DNA from: Bordetella sp. H567
Lineage (GTDB): Bacteria; Pseudomonadota; Gammaproteobacteria; Burkholderiales; Burkholderiaceae_B
Direction of reading: 5' to 3'
Assembly (NCBI RefSeq): GCF_001704295.1
Contig: NZ_CP012334.1
Span: 3,608,084-3,672,083, forward strand
DNA length: 64,000 bases
Position numbers and translations under genes: made by a program. Below, one piece after another: positions 43,958-53,346 of the stretch. The notes below the pieces were generated by a model that ran no database searches, had not been told where the DNA came from, and saw only the letters and a program-made list of their open reading frames with translations. The first letter of the stretch is position 1, and each line of letters starts with the position of its first letter.

Positions 43958-44602
43958 ATGAACTTCGATTTCAGCCAATTGACATCGACGGACGCCTTCA
44001 AGCTGCTATCCAGCGTGGTGGTGCCGCGCCCCATTGCGTGGGTCGTCAGCCAATCGCCGCAAGGGCGGCTGAACGCCGCGCCGTTTTCCTTTTTCAACGT
44101 GGTGAGCAGCGACCCGCCCATCGTGGCGTTGGGCATCGGGCCGCGCGGCGGGGAATTGAAGGATACGTCGCGCAATATCCTGGCCACCGGCGAATTCGTC
44201 ATCAATGTCGCCTCGGCGGGACTGGCCGAGCAGATGAATCGCACCAGCGTGGACTATATCGCCGACGTGAACGAATTGACCCGGGCGGGGCTGAGCACCG
44301 AACCGTCGCTGCTCGTGGCCCCGCCGCGCATCGCACAAAGCCCGGCGGCGCTGGAATGCCGGGTCTGGCAGGTACTGGAGGCCGCGCCGCAGCGCGTTAT
44401 CGTATTGGCGCGCGTGGTGGCGATGTATCTGTGCGACGAGGCCATCCTGAACCCGCAGCGCTTTCACGTGGATACGCCGTCGCTGCGGCTGCTGGGACGC
44501 ATGCATGGCGCGGGCTGGTACGCCCATACGAACAACCTGTTCCAGATGGTGACGCCCGATGCCGACGACGACCCCGCGGTGCGGCCGGCGCAGGGACATT
44601 GA
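43958..44602 (+). CDS. Flavin reductase-like FMN-binding protein
   Basis: A 214-aa split-barrel protein of the flavin reductase domain family (PF01613 type): LLSSVVVPRPIAWVVS, NAAPFSFFNVVSSDPPIVALGIG and FVINVASAGLAEQMNRTS, the FMN phosphate-binding strands. Members provide reduced flavin to two-component monooxygenases or act directly. No partner monooxygenase is visible nearby. It starts 49 bp after the Bug gene. Confidence 0.88.
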   Translation: MNFDFSQLTSTDAFKLLSSVVVPRPIAWVVSQSPQGRLNAAPFSFFNVVSSDPPIVALGIGPRGGELKDTSRNILATGEFVINVASAGLAEQMNRTSVDYIADVNELTRAGLSTEPSLLVAPPRIAQSPAALECRVWQVLEAAPQRVIVLARVVAMYLCDEAILNPQRFHVDTPSLRLLGRMHGAGWYAHTNNLFQMVTPDADDDPAVRPAQGH

Positions 44603-44639
44603 CAGCCGCCGGCCATCGCCGGTTTTCCTGGAGACATGA

Positions 44640-45257
44640 ATGAAACTGCATTGGTCGCCGCGTTCGCCCTTCGTCCGCAAGGTCATGATCGTGCTGTACG
44701 AGGCCGGCATCGAAGACCGGGTCGCCTGCGTGCGCACGCCCGTGGCGATGGACAAGCCCAACCTGGACCTGCTGCCCGACAATCCGCTCCTCAAGCTGCC
44801 CACTCTGGTCCTGGAGGACGGCACCGCGATCTACGATTCGCGCGTCATCTGCGCCTACCTGAACGAGCTGGCGGGCGCCGGCCTGCTGCCGGCGGAGCCG
44901 CGCGCGCGCCTGACCGCGGAACGCCGCCAGGCGCTGGGCGACGGCTTGCTGGACGTGCTGCTGCTCTATCGCCAGGAACGCAACAAGCCGCCCGCGCGGC
45001 AGACGCCGGCCTGGCTGGACGCCTTCGGGCTGAAAGTGGATGCGGCCCTGGCGGCCCTGGAAAAGGAAGCGCCCGCGCTGCGGACAACGCCCTTGGACCT
45101 GGGCCTGATCGCCATCGGCTGCGCCCTGTCGTACCTGGACTACCGTTTCGCGGACCTGGGCTGGCGCGATGGCCATCCCGGGCTCGCGGCCTGGCACCAG
45201 GACTTCAGCAAGCGTCCATCGGTGACGCGCAGCCAGCCCGACGACGCGGCGGCTTGA
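44640..45257 (+). CDS. Glutathione S-transferase family protein
   Basis: A 205-aa GST: N-terminal thioredoxin fold with SPRSPFVRKVMIVLYEAGI, LKLPTLVLEDGTAIYDSRVICAYL (cis-Pro and the Asp-Ser glutathione site), then an all-helical C-terminal domain with LGLIAIGCALSYLDYRF. In a catabolic operon such proteins may isomerise or dehalogenate an intermediate; no class-specific feature allows a firm guess. Confidence 0.9.
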   Translation: MKLHWSPRSPFVRKVMIVLYEAGIEDRVACVRTPVAMDKPNLDLLPDNPLLKLPTLVLEDGTAIYDSRVICAYLNELAGAGLLPAEPRARLTAERRQALGDGLLDVLLLYRQERNKPPARQTPAWLDAFGLKVDAALAALEKEAPALRTTPLDLGLIAIGCALSYLDYRFADLGWRDGHPGLAAWHQDFSKRPSVTRSQPDDAAA

Positions 45258-45276
45258 ATCCACGCAAGGACACGAC

Positions 45277-45891
45277 ATGAGCCGTATTCCCTTCCCTACC
45301 CCCGAAACGATGAGCGAAGCGCAAAGGCGCGTCTACGAGCGCATCGTCTCCGGTCCGCGCGGCCGGCTGGTCGGGCCGCTGCGCGCCGCCCTGCACAATC
45401 CCGAACTGGCCGAGCGCTGGCAGGCCTTCGGGGCCTTGCTGCGCTACGGCACCAGCCTGCCGCCGCGCGTAAGCGAACTGGCCATCGTGGTCACCGCGCG
45501 ACGCTGGAACAGCCAGATCGAATGGCACATCCACGCCCAGGCCGCGGCGCAGGCCGGCATCGCCTCCGCGGTGCTGGAGGCGATCCAGGCGCGGCGCACG
45601 CCGGTGTTCGAGACCGCCGCGGATGAAGTCGTCTATGAATACGCCCGCCAGCTGCAGGAAACCGGCCGGGTGGCGCCGGCGCTGCATGCCCGCGCGGTGG
45701 AGCTCTGGGACGTGGCGGGAGTGGTCGAACTGACGGCGGTCATCGGCTACTACACGCTGGTTTCCATGACGCTGAACGCGCATGAGATCCCCATGCCGGA
45801 CGACGCGCCCGCGCCCCTGGACGTACCGTCCGAGGCCGGCCAGCCGGCGCTGAGCCGCCTGGCGCCCCTGCCCGGCAAGGATGGCCGATGA
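45277..45891 (+). CDS. Carboxymuconolactone decarboxylase-family protein
   Basis: A 204-aa helical protein of the CMD/AhpD family: PLRAALHNPELAERWQAFG, LPPRVSELAIVVTARRWNSQIEW and HIHAQAAAQAGIA. The AhpD redox CxxC is absent, so peroxidase activity is unlikely; a decarboxylase or lactone-handling role fits the pathway context better. Its stop overlaps the start of the amidohydrolase gene (ATGA at 45888-45891), implying they act together. Confidence 0.88.
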   Translation: MSRIPFPTPETMSEAQRRVYERIVSGPRGRLVGPLRAALHNPELAERWQAFGALLRYGTSLPPRVSELAIVVTARRWNSQIEWHIHAQAAAQAGIASAVLEAIQARRTPVFETAADEVVYEYARQLQETGRVAPALHARAVELWDVAGVVELTAVIGYYTLVSMTLNAHEIPMPDDAPAPLDVPSEAGQPALSRLAPLPGKDGR

Positions 45892-46790
45892 CGGCCGATC
45901 CGCAAGCCGCTTCCTATATTCCCGCGACGACGGAAACGCCGCGCATGCCAGGCCGTCCCCGCCATGCGCTGCCCGCGCATGCGTGCGACGCGCATTGCCA
46001 CGTGTTCGGCCCCTATGACCGTTTTCCGCTGCGGCACCCGTCTTCGTACGCCGCGCCGGATGCGCCGGCCCGGCGCTACCTCTCCATGCTGGACACCCTG
46101 GGAGCACAGCGTGGCGTGCTGGTGCAGCCCGCGCCTTACGGCACCGATGCGGCCGCATTGCTGGACGCGCTGAAGCAAGGGCAAGGCCGGCTGCGCGGCG
46201 TCGCCGTGGCCGATCCCGGTATCAGCGACGCCGGCTTGCAGGCGCTGCACGACGGTGGCGTGCGCGGGCTGCGCTTTGTAGAGGCGCGAGACCCCGCCGG
46301 CCGGCTCTTTCCCGGCAGCGTCGGCTTCGACCAGATCGCGGCATTGGCGCCCCGCATGAAGCAGCATGGCCTGCATGCGCAATTGTGGGCGCCATGCGAC
46401 GTATATGCGCGGCACCTGCCGGCGCTCGCGGGCCTGGGGCTGCCGCTGGTCATCGACCATCTTGGCAGCCTGGTGCCGGCGCGTGGGCCGGCGGACGACG
46501 TGTTCCAGCTATTGCGCGGACTGCTGGCCGACGGCGCCCTCTGGATGAAGCTGACGCTGTGCCGGGTGGGCACCGCGCCCGACTATGCCGACGCCCGCTA
46601 TCTGCACGACGCCTTCGCCAGCGCGAATCCAGACCAATGTCTGTGGGGTTCGGACTGGCCCTTCGTGCGCATGGGCGAGAAGGCGCCCGCGGCGGACGCC
46701 CTGCTGGACGTGGCGTGGGACTGGCTGGGCAGCGACGCGCTGCGCCACAAGGTATGGGTGGACAACCCGGCGCGCCTGTACGGCTTTTAG
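45888..46790 (+). CDS. Amidohydrolase-fold hydrolase (2-pyrone-4,6-dicarboxylate hydrolase-like)
   Basis: A 300-aa TIM-barrel metal hydrolase of the Amidohydro_2 type. Motifs: HACDAHCHVFGPYDRFPL (HxH metal ligands), VIDHLGSL (His) and CLWGSDWPFVRM (catalytic Asp) near 253. Resembles LigI and 4-sulfomuconolactone hydrolase, which open lactones in aromatic catabolism. With the CMD protein and the Bug receptor it suggests uptake and breakdown of a carboxylated ring compound. It ends 7 bp from the convergent LysR gene. Confidence 0.88.
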   Translation: MTADPQAASYIPATTETPRMPGRPRHALPAHACDAHCHVFGPYDRFPLRHPSSYAAPDAPARRYLSMLDTLGAQRGVLVQPAPYGTDAAALLDALKQGQGRLRGVAVADPGISDAGLQALHDGGVRGLRFVEARDPAGRLFPGSVGFDQIAALAPRMKQHGLHAQLWAPCDVYARHLPALAGLGLPLVIDHLGSLVPARGPADDVFQLLRGLLADGALWMKLTLCRVGTAPDYADARYLHDAFASANPDQCLWGSDWPFVRMGEKAPAADALLDVAWDWLGSDALRHKVWVDNPARLYGF

Positions 46791-46797
46791 CGGCCGT

Positions 46798-47760
46798 TCA
46801 AGGGCTGACGTGCCAGACGCCCTCGCCGCCGATTTCACGCGCCAGGGCTTCGATCTGCCCGGCCACCTCCATGACGGTGCGCCCGGGCCCTTTGCTGCGC
46901 GAGTACGCCATCGAGATGATGCGCCCCAGCGCGGGGTCGCGCAGCGCGGCGACGCTCAGGCGGCCTTCCTGCACTTCCTGCCACACTGCGTGCAACGGCA
47001 GCACGGTATACATTTTCTCGTGCTGCACGATGGATTTCATCAGCGGCAGCGAGTCCGCCTCGATCAGCGGCGCGATGGCGATCTTGCGGGCGCGCGCCAG
47101 GCCATCCAGCGTATTGCGCAGGCCGTTGGGCGCTCCCGGCAGGATGAACGGCAGCCCGTCGAGTTCGTCGAAACGGATTTCGCCCGTCCGCGTGCGGGCA
47201 TCGCCGGCCGCGCCGACCAGGTAGGACTCCACGAAAGCCAGGGCCGTTTCGCCGGGCGGGCATTTCTCCGCATAGCGGTAAAGGATGGCAATGTCCACGC
47301 GATTGTCGGTCAGCCATTCTTCTATCTGGCCGCTCGACCCTTCGAATATCCGCAGATGGACCTTCGGGTACTGCGCACGCATCCGGGAAAACAGCCGGCG
47401 AATCAGTGGATGCGCGGTGGACGGCAACAGCCCCAGCCTGACTTCGCCGGCCGGCTCGCGCGCCTGGCCGTTGACCTCCAGTTCCAGGCGCTCCGCGTCT
47501 TCGAGCAGCGCCCGCACCAAGGGGAACAGGCGCTCCCCGACTTCGGACAGCTGCACGCCGCGGCCGGTGCGGTTGAACAGGCGCGCATTGCATTCGCGTT
47601 CCAGGGCGTTGATGCGCCGGCTAAGGACCGACTGGTCCTGGTCCAGGTGCAGGGCGGCGCGCGTGATGCTGCCCAGTTCGGCGATGGCGACGAAGGCGCG
47701 CCATTTGTGCAGATCGGCGGTCAGATCCAGGCCCGGACCCAGGACTTTGGCGGTAGGCAT
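46798..47760 (-). CDS. LysR-type transcriptional regulator
   Basis: A 320-aa LTTR with helix-turn-helix (LHKWRAFVAIAELGSITRAALHLDQDQSVLSRRINALE) and a C-terminal ligand domain. An N-terminal extension of about 12 residues (MPTAKVLGPGLD) precedes the usual start. It converges with the amidohydrolase gene and follows, 106 bp downstream, the Bug gene of the acyl-CoA dehydrogenase cluster, so it could serve either group. Confidence 0.9.
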   Translation of the reverse strand: MPTAKVLGPGLDLTADLHKWRAFVAIAELGSITRAALHLDQDQSVLSRRINALERECNARLFNRTGRGVQLSEVGERLFPLVRALLEDAERLELEVNGQAREPAGEVRLGLLPSTAHPLIRRLFSRMRAQYPKVHLRIFEGSSGQIEEWLTDNRVDIAILYRYAEKCPPGETALAFVESYLVGAAGDARTRTGEIRFDELDGLPFILPGAPNGLRNTLDGLARARKIAIAPLIEADSLPLMKSIVQHEKMYTVLPLHAVWQEVQEGRLSVAALRDPALGRIISMAYSRSKGPGRTVMEVAGQIEALAREIGGEGVWHVSP

Positions 47761-47866
47761 AATCGCGATGGGAAGGAAGAGGCGCAGACACTATACGGCA
47801 GCCGCCGCGCGGATGGCCCTGCGATGTCGTCCGTACATCGTACGGATGGCGGCATCGCCCCCTTGC

Positions 47867-48838
47867 CTATTGCAATCCCAGCTTCCCCCGGCGTATGACT
47901 TCGCCCCATTTCCGCGATTCCGATTCCATCAGCTTGCGATAGTCGTCCGGCGTGGTGGCCTGCGGCACCGCGCCCTGTTCGATGATCTTGTCGCGCAGCG
48001 CCGGATCCCGCAGCGATTGCGCGATGGCTTCGGCCATCCGGTTCACGATGTCGATGGGCGTTCCGGTGGGCGCGATCACGCCATAGTTGGACTCCACCTG
48101 TACGCCGGGCAAGCCCAGCTCGCTGGTGGTGGGCACATCGGACAGGCCCACGAAACGCTCGGCGCTGCCTACCGCCAGCGCGCGCAGCTTGCCGCCCTTG
48201 ATCAGGCCCAGCACGCCGGAAGCGTCGCCGGGAAACATCTGTACTTCGCCGGATAGAAGCGCCGCGATCGCGGGCGCCGCCCCCTTGTAGGGAACGTGCA
48301 TGATGTCGATGCCGGTCTGCTGCCTGAGCAGTTCGCCGGCCAGGTGCGGGGTCGTCAGGTTGCCCGCGGACCCGTAGTTGTACTTGCCCGGGTCTTTCTT
48401 CGCGGCGGCGATAAGCGCGGGCAAGGTACTTTCCGGGATGGCCGGGTTGACGACGAACACCACCGGAATGCGCGCGACCAGGGACACGTACTGGATCCGG
48501 GAGACGTCGTAGGGCACCTTCATGATGTGCGGCAAGCCGGAAATGGCCCCCGGCACGCCGAAACCGAAGGTGCTGCCGTCCGGCGTGGCCCGCACGGTCG
48601 CGTCCACGCCTATGGTGCCCGAAGCGCCCGCCTTGTTTTCCACGACGATGGTCTGCCCCAGCTTCTGGCCCAGCGTCGGCGCCAGCAGCCGCGCCAGGTT
48701 GTCCACCGAGCCGCCGGGCGGGTAAGGCACGATCAGGCGTATGGGCTGGTTGGGCCAGGGCGCGGCAGCCCACGCGGCCGCGGCGGGCAGCGCGCCCAGG
48801 GTCAGCGCGGCGGCCAGCAAGGCGCGGCGTTTCTTCAT
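47867..48838 (-). CDS. Bug/TctC family tripartite tricarboxylate receptor
   Basis: A 323-aa receptor: signal peptide MKKRRALLAAALTLGALPAAAAWA, IRLIVPYPPGGSVDNLARLL and VENKAGASGTIGVDA loops, PTTSELGLPGVQVES. It lies 35 bp downstream of a double acyl-CoA dehydrogenase on the same strand, with two CoA-transferases and a hydratase-like gene before it, so it probably captures the acid degraded by them. Ligand unknown. Confidence 0.92.
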   Translation of the reverse strand: MKKRRALLAAALTLGALPAAAAWAAAPWPNQPIRLIVPYPPGGSVDNLARLLAPTLGQKLGQTIVVENKAGASGTIGVDATVRATPDGSTFGFGVPGAISGLPHIMKVPYDVSRIQYVSLVARIPVVFVVNPAIPESTLPALIAAAKKDPGKYNYGSAGNLTTPHLAGELLRQQTGIDIMHVPYKGAAPAIAALLSGEVQMFPGDASGVLGLIKGGKLRALAVGSAERFVGLSDVPTTSELGLPGVQVESNYGVIAPTGTPIDIVNRMAEAIAQSLRDPALRDKIIEQGAVPQATTPDDYRKLMESESRKWGEVIRRGKLGLQ

Positions 48839-48873
48839 GGATTTGTCTCCTCGTGGCGCGCGGCACGCGCGCT

Positions 48874-51216
48874 TCATGCGCCTTCCAGGCCCAGTACCTG
48901 CTTGGCGTAGATATTGCGCTGTATTTCGTTGGTTCCGCTGAAGATGGTGGCGGCGAGCGCATTGATATAGGGCGCCAGCGCGTGGACATCGCCGTGGTTG
49001 TCCTGCACGGCGGCGCCGCCGTATTCCTCGCTGGCCTGTATCAGCAGGGCCCCCAGCCGCTCGTGCGTTTCGGTGGCCCATATCTTCAACAACGACAGCT
49101 GCGGCGGCAGCGGCAGACCGCGGCGCGCCATGTCGGCGAAGACTTCGTACATGGCCGTCAGGTCGGCCGCGTCCAGGCGCAGCTCGGCCAGCCGGTCGCG
49201 AAAGGCCGCGTCGGCCAGCAGTCCGCGCTGGCGCGCCCGGCTGTAGATCTGCTGCAAGGCATGGTTGGCGTGCTTGGGGCTGCCGCTGAACAGGCGCTCG
49301 AAGCCCAGCAGTTCCTTGGCGATGCCCCAGCCCGCATTCAGTTCACCCACCAGGTTGGCGCGCGGCACACGCACCTGGTCGAAGAAGACTTCGCAGAATT
49401 CCTCATGGCCGGCCAGCGTGCGAATCGGACGGCGGCTGACGGCGGGGCTGCGCAGGTCTACCAGCAGGAAGCTGATGCCGGCCTGCTTCTTCACGGTTTT
49501 GTCCGTGCGCACCAGCATGAACATATGGGTCGCATCCTGGGCCAGCGTGGACCAGGTCTTCTGCCCCGTCACGACCAGTTCATCCCCATCGAGGACCGCC
49601 TCGCAGCGCAGCGCGGCAAGATCGGAACCGGCATTGGGTTCGGAATAACCCTGCGCCCACACGTCCTGGCCGGACAGAATGCCCGGCAGGAAACGGTCGC
49701 GCTGTTCCTGCGTGCCATGGCGAAACAGGATGGGCCCCAGCATGACCAGTCCCTGGTCGGGAGCGCGCGCCACGCCATGGCGTTCGGCTTCCTCGATATA
49801 GGCGATCAGGCGCGACGGCGACAGCGCCATGCCGCCGTGTTCGCGCGGCCACGACGGAGCGATCCAGCCCTGGCGGGACAGGGTGAAATACCAGTCCTTG
49901 ATCTCGTCCCAGTGCAGCCGCCACGGCACGTGGCGCAGGTGCGCCGGATAACGGGCGCGGAAGAATCGCCGCAGCATGGCGCGGAAATCGGCCTCCGGCA
50001 TGGCGTTCCAGTCGGCGTCGCGCGGGAAGTCTTCGCCGGCCTTGTGTGCCGCCGCCGCGTCCTGGTCTTCGTCACGAGGTACGGGCGCCAGCGCGCCGAA
50101 GCGCTGCCGGTGCGCGGTAGCGTTGCCCAGCCAGGCGGCGTGGTGCAGCGCGTGGCGGAAATACAGGCTGACGTCGCATTCGTCGGTATAGCCGATGGCG
50201 CCGTGCAGTTGCACGGCAAGGCGCGCGGCCTCCACGCCGGCGCGCGCCGCCCGCGCCTTCACACGGCTGGCGGCCGTGCGCGCGGCGGTTCGGTCGGCGT
50301 CGGCCTGCCCTTTCAGCGCGCTCAGCAGGCTGGAGGCAGCCAGTTCCACCTGCATGGCGGCGTCCACCAGCCGATGCTGCAGGGCCTGGAACGCGGCCAG
50401 GGACTTGCCGAATTGCTGCCGGGTGTTCAGGTAGACGACGGTGTCGGCCAGTACCTGGCGCGCCGCCCCGATCATCTCTGCCGCCTGCATCAAGCGGCCG
50501 GCGTCCAGCGCGGCATCCATGGCGTCCAGTACGCCGTGCCGCGCCAGCAGCGAATCGGGCGGTACGGCAACGGCTTCCAGCGCCAAATGGCAGGCGCGGG
50601 TGCCGTCGGCCCGCGCGTACGGGGTGACGGCCACGCCCTGGGTATCGGCGGGCAAGTAGAACAGCGCCGGCCCTTGTTCACCGTCGCCGCAGACCAGCCA
50701 GCCGTCCACGCCGTCACCGGCGATGACGTGGCGCTTTTCCCCGTTCAGTACGTACGCGCCCTCGCACGACGTGACGCTGACGCCGAAGGCCCCCGCCGCT
50801 TCGCCGGCCTCCAGTTGGCCCTCTGCTTCCTGCCAGGCCAGCGCCACGATGCGCGTGCCCGCGCAGATGTCCCGCAGCAGCCCGCGGCGTACCGCCGCGG
50901 CCGCGTCGCCGCTGTCCGGGCCATCCAGCCGCATGAGCAGCGCCGCCGGCAGCACGGCGGCGGCCACCAGCGGCTCGGGCAACTGCGCCCGCCCGGCCTC
51001 TTCCATGACCGCCGCCATCGCGTGCCAGTCCAGCCCGAGTCCGCCCAGCGTCTCGGGCACGGTCATGCCCAGCCAGCCGACGCCGGCGATCTCGCGCCAG
51101 TAGTCGCGGTCCAGGGGCGCGCCCTGCCGCTTGCGCTGCCGCTGATCGCGACGCCGCAGGAAATCGCGCGCGCTGTCGCGTATTTCTTCGATCAATGCGT
51201 CGTCGGGCAAATTCAT
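48874..51216 (-). CDS. Double (fused) acyl-CoA dehydrogenase
   Basis: A 780-aa protein with two acyl-CoA dehydrogenase units; single ACADs have about 380 aa. Unit 1 (about 1-390): GWLGMTVPETLGGLGLDW, FGKSLAAFQALQHRLVD and HGAIGYTDECDVSLYFRHA. Unit 2 (about 410-780): GYSEPNAGSDLAALRCEAV, VTGQKTWSTLAQDATHMFML and SGTNEIQRNIYAKQVLG. In unit 2 the Glu before GT of many ACADs is Ser, so the active site may lie in unit 1. This plan is known for actinobacterial FadE34-like side-chain dehydrogenases. The ATG overlaps the stop of a CaiB transferase (ATGA). Confidence 0.9.
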   Translation of the reverse strand: MNLPDDALIEEIRDSARDFLRRRDQRQRKRQGAPLDRDYWREIAGVGWLGMTVPETLGGLGLDWHAMAAVMEEAGRAQLPEPLVAAAVLPAALLMRLDGPDSGDAAAAVRRGLLRDICAGTRIVALAWQEAEGQLEAGEAAGAFGVSVTSCEGAYVLNGEKRHVIAGDGVDGWLVCGDGEQGPALFYLPADTQGVAVTPYARADGTRACHLALEAVAVPPDSLLARHGVLDAMDAALDAGRLMQAAEMIGAARQVLADTVVYLNTRQQFGKSLAAFQALQHRLVDAAMQVELAASSLLSALKGQADADRTAARTAASRVKARAARAGVEAARLAVQLHGAIGYTDECDVSLYFRHALHHAAWLGNATAHRQRFGALAPVPRDEDQDAAAAHKAGEDFPRDADWNAMPEADFRAMLRRFFRARYPAHLRHVPWRLHWDEIKDWYFTLSRQGWIAPSWPREHGGMALSPSRLIAYIEEAERHGVARAPDQGLVMLGPILFRHGTQEQRDRFLPGILSGQDVWAQGYSEPNAGSDLAALRCEAVLDGDELVVTGQKTWSTLAQDATHMFMLVRTDKTVKKQAGISFLLVDLRSPAVSRRPIRTLAGHEEFCEVFFDQVRVPRANLVGELNAGWGIAKELLGFERLFSGSPKHANHALQQIYSRARQRGLLADAAFRDRLAELRLDAADLTAMYEVFADMARRGLPLPPQLSLLKIWATETHERLGALLIQASEEYGGAAVQDNHGDVHALAPYINALAATIFSGTNEIQRNIYAKQVLGLEGA

Positions 51217-52436
51217 ACGATGCCTTCCGCGCGCAATTGCGCCATTTCCGCTTCGCTCATGCCCAGCTCGGCGGCCAGCACCGCGGCGGTGTGCTCGCCC
51301 AGCAGCGGCGGCGGCAGCCCGGGCTGGATGGGCGTATCGGAAAAATGAATGGGATTGCGGATGAACGGCATGCTGCCCAGGCGCGGGTGCGGCATGCGGC
51401 CCAGTACCTGGCGATGCCGCACCTGCGGGTCCTCGAACACCTGGTCCATGGTGTAGATGGGGCCGCAAGGCACCTTCGCCTTTTGCAGCGCGGTATTCCA
51501 ATCGGCCACCTTGCGGGCAAGCATCGCCGGTTCGATCAAGGCCGACAGTTCGGCCTGGGCGGCCGCGCGCCTGGGATTGGTGGTGAAGCGGGGATCGCCG
51601 GCCAGTTCGGGCAGGCCGATCACGCCGCAAAAGCTCTGGAACTGCGTGTCGTTGCCCACCGCCACCATCAGGTGTCCATCCTGGCACGCAAAGGCCCGAA
51701 AAGGCGCGGTGATCTGCGAGGACGAGCCCGTGCGCGCGGGCAGTTGCCCGCTGGCCAGATAGTTCATGCCGATGTGCGACATGGCCGCGATCTGCGCGTC
51801 CAGCAGCGCCAGGTCGATGTACTGGCCACGGCCCGATATCTGGTCGCGATGGCGCAAGGCGGCGAGAATGGCGCAGACGGCATAGAAGCCGGCGGTCAGG
51901 TCCGATACCGAATAGCCCGCCTTCACCGGCCCGGCCCCGGGTTCGCCATCGGGCACGCCCGTCACGCTCATCAGGCCGCTCATCGACTGGAATATCGGGT
52001 CGTAGCCCGGCAGGTGGCTATACGGACCGTCCTGGCCAAAGCCGGTGATCGAGCAATACACCAGCCGGGGATTCAGCTGCGCCAGCGAAGCGTAGTCCAG
52101 GCCGTAGCGCCGCAGGTCCCCGGCCTTGAAGTTCTCGATCAGGATGTCGGCCTTGCAGGCCAGGCGCCGCACGAGCGCCTGCCCGCGCGGGTGGGCGATA
52201 TCGATGGTCAACGAGCGCTTGCCGCGATTCATCGCCACGAACGACGACGTTTCGCTGCCGGGCGCGCCATCGGCGGCCGGCATCGGATAACCCTGGTGCC
52301 GCACGTCGTCGCCGCGGCCGGGACGCTCCACCTTGATCACCTCGGCGCCGAAGTCGGCCAGCATCTGGGCCGCCCAGGGGCCCGAGAATACGCGGCTCAG
52401 GTCCAGCACTTTCACGCCATCGAGCGCGCCTGCCAT
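51213..52436 (-). CDS. CaiB/BaiF-family (class III) CoA-transferase
   Basis: A 407-aa enzyme transferring CoA from a donor acyl-CoA to a carboxylic acid. Family marks: VKVLDLSRVFSGPWAAQMLADFGAEVIKVE at the start (conserved GPW and IKVE), ENFKAGDL and the presumed catalytic Asp in YSVSDLTAGFYA. AAGGAG precedes the ATG. Its stop overlaps the double acyl-CoA dehydrogenase start, so the acid is probably activated by this enzyme and then oxidised by its neighbour. Substrate unknown. Confidence 0.92.
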   Translation of the reverse strand: MAGALDGVKVLDLSRVFSGPWAAQMLADFGAEVIKVERPGRGDDVRHQGYPMPAADGAPGSETSSFVAMNRGKRSLTIDIAHPRGQALVRRLACKADILIENFKAGDLRRYGLDYASLAQLNPRLVYCSITGFGQDGPYSHLPGYDPIFQSMSGLMSVTGVPDGEPGAGPVKAGYSVSDLTAGFYAVCAILAALRHRDQISGRGQYIDLALLDAQIAAMSHIGMNYLASGQLPARTGSSSQITAPFRAFACQDGHLMVAVGNDTQFQSFCGVIGLPELAGDPRFTTNPRRAAAQAELSALIEPAMLARKVADWNTALQKAKVPCGPIYTMDQVFEDPQVRHRQVLGRMPHPRLGSMPFIRNPIHFSDTPIQPGLPPPLLGEHTAAVLAAELGMSEAEMAQLRAEGIV

Positions 52437-52530
52437 GATGTCTCCTTGGTATCCGGAAATCCGTCCCGCCGCGTTCCGGGCGGTGCGGTCGACAGGGCCA
52501 AATCGGCCCGCCCCATTGCGCGGGCGCGGG

Positions 52531-53328
52531 CTAGCAGCCCTTGAACACCGGTGGGCGCTTTTCGAGGAAGGCGCGGCGCGCCTCCTGCGCGTCTTCGGTC
52601 CTTGCGATGGCGGCCGTCATGTCCTGTTCGTAGCGATAGCCGTCGCGCAGGCTCATGTCCTCTATGACGTTGAGCGTCTGTTTGGCCAGCACCGAAGCCA
52701 GCGGGCTCTTGGACGCCAACTCGCGCGCCAGCGCCATCGCTTCGTCCATCAGCGACTCCGGCGCAACCGCGGCCTCCACGATGCCCAGCCGATAAAGCTC
52801 GTTGCCGTCGACGCGCAGCCCGGTCAGCATCATGCGGCGCAGGCGGGAATGGCCGAACAGCCGCATGCCGTGCCGGCCGCCGCCCAGCAGGCCCACGTTG
52901 ATTTCCGGCAACCCCACCGTGGCGGTCGAGGCCGCGACCAGGATGTCGCACGACGCCACGATGGCCAGGCCGGCGCCCAGCGCCGCGCCATTGATGGCGC
53001 ACACCACCGGCTTGGCGCATTCGCGGATGGCATGGAAGCACTCCCGGGTCCGCCGCGAATGCTGCGGCAGGTCGCCCGGGCCCTTGATCGTCGCGGCGCG
53101 GTTCTTCAGGTCGGCGCCCGCGCAGAAAGTCCTGCCCTGTCCGGACAGCACCACCGCGCGCACCTCCGGCGTCTCGGAGATGCGGTCCAGCACCCAGGAC
53201 AGCTCGATCATCATGTCGGTCGACAACGCGTTCACCGGCGGGTTGGCCAGCAGAATGACGGCCACGCCACCGTCCAGCGTCACGTCAAGGGCGGTATAGG
53301 GACCGGTCAGGGCCTCGGGCATGTTCAT
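52531..53328 (-). CDS. Enoyl-CoA hydratase/isomerase family protein
   Basis: A 265-aa crotonase-fold protein. The oxyanion loop is present (FCAGADLKNRA) and the second catalytic Glu in VGLPEINVGLLGGG, but the first catalytic Glu is Ala: ALGAGLAIVASCDI aligns with GGG-C-E-L of hydratases. Isomerase, hydrolase or lyase chemistry is therefore as likely as hydration. It lies between two CaiB transferases on the same strand, 18 bp after the upstream one. Confidence 0.88.
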   Translation of the reverse strand: MNMPEALTGPYTALDVTLDGGVAVILLANPPVNALSTDMMIELSWVLDRISETPEVRAVVLSGQGRTFCAGADLKNRAATIKGPGDLPQHSRRTRECFHAIRECAKPVVCAINGAALGAGLAIVASCDILVAASTATVGLPEINVGLLGGGRHGMRLFGHSRLRRMMLTGLRVDGNELYRLGIVEAAVAPESLMDEAMALARELASKSPLASVLAKQTLNVIEDMSLRDGYRYEQDMTAAIARTEDAQEARRAFLEKRPPVFKGC

Positions 53329-53346
53329 GGCGGGTTCTCTATGGGT

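Noticed and set aside
48853-51348. An 831-codon open frame on the plus strand
   Set aside because: Antisense to the double acyl-CoA dehydrogenase; no recognisable motif and biased composition.
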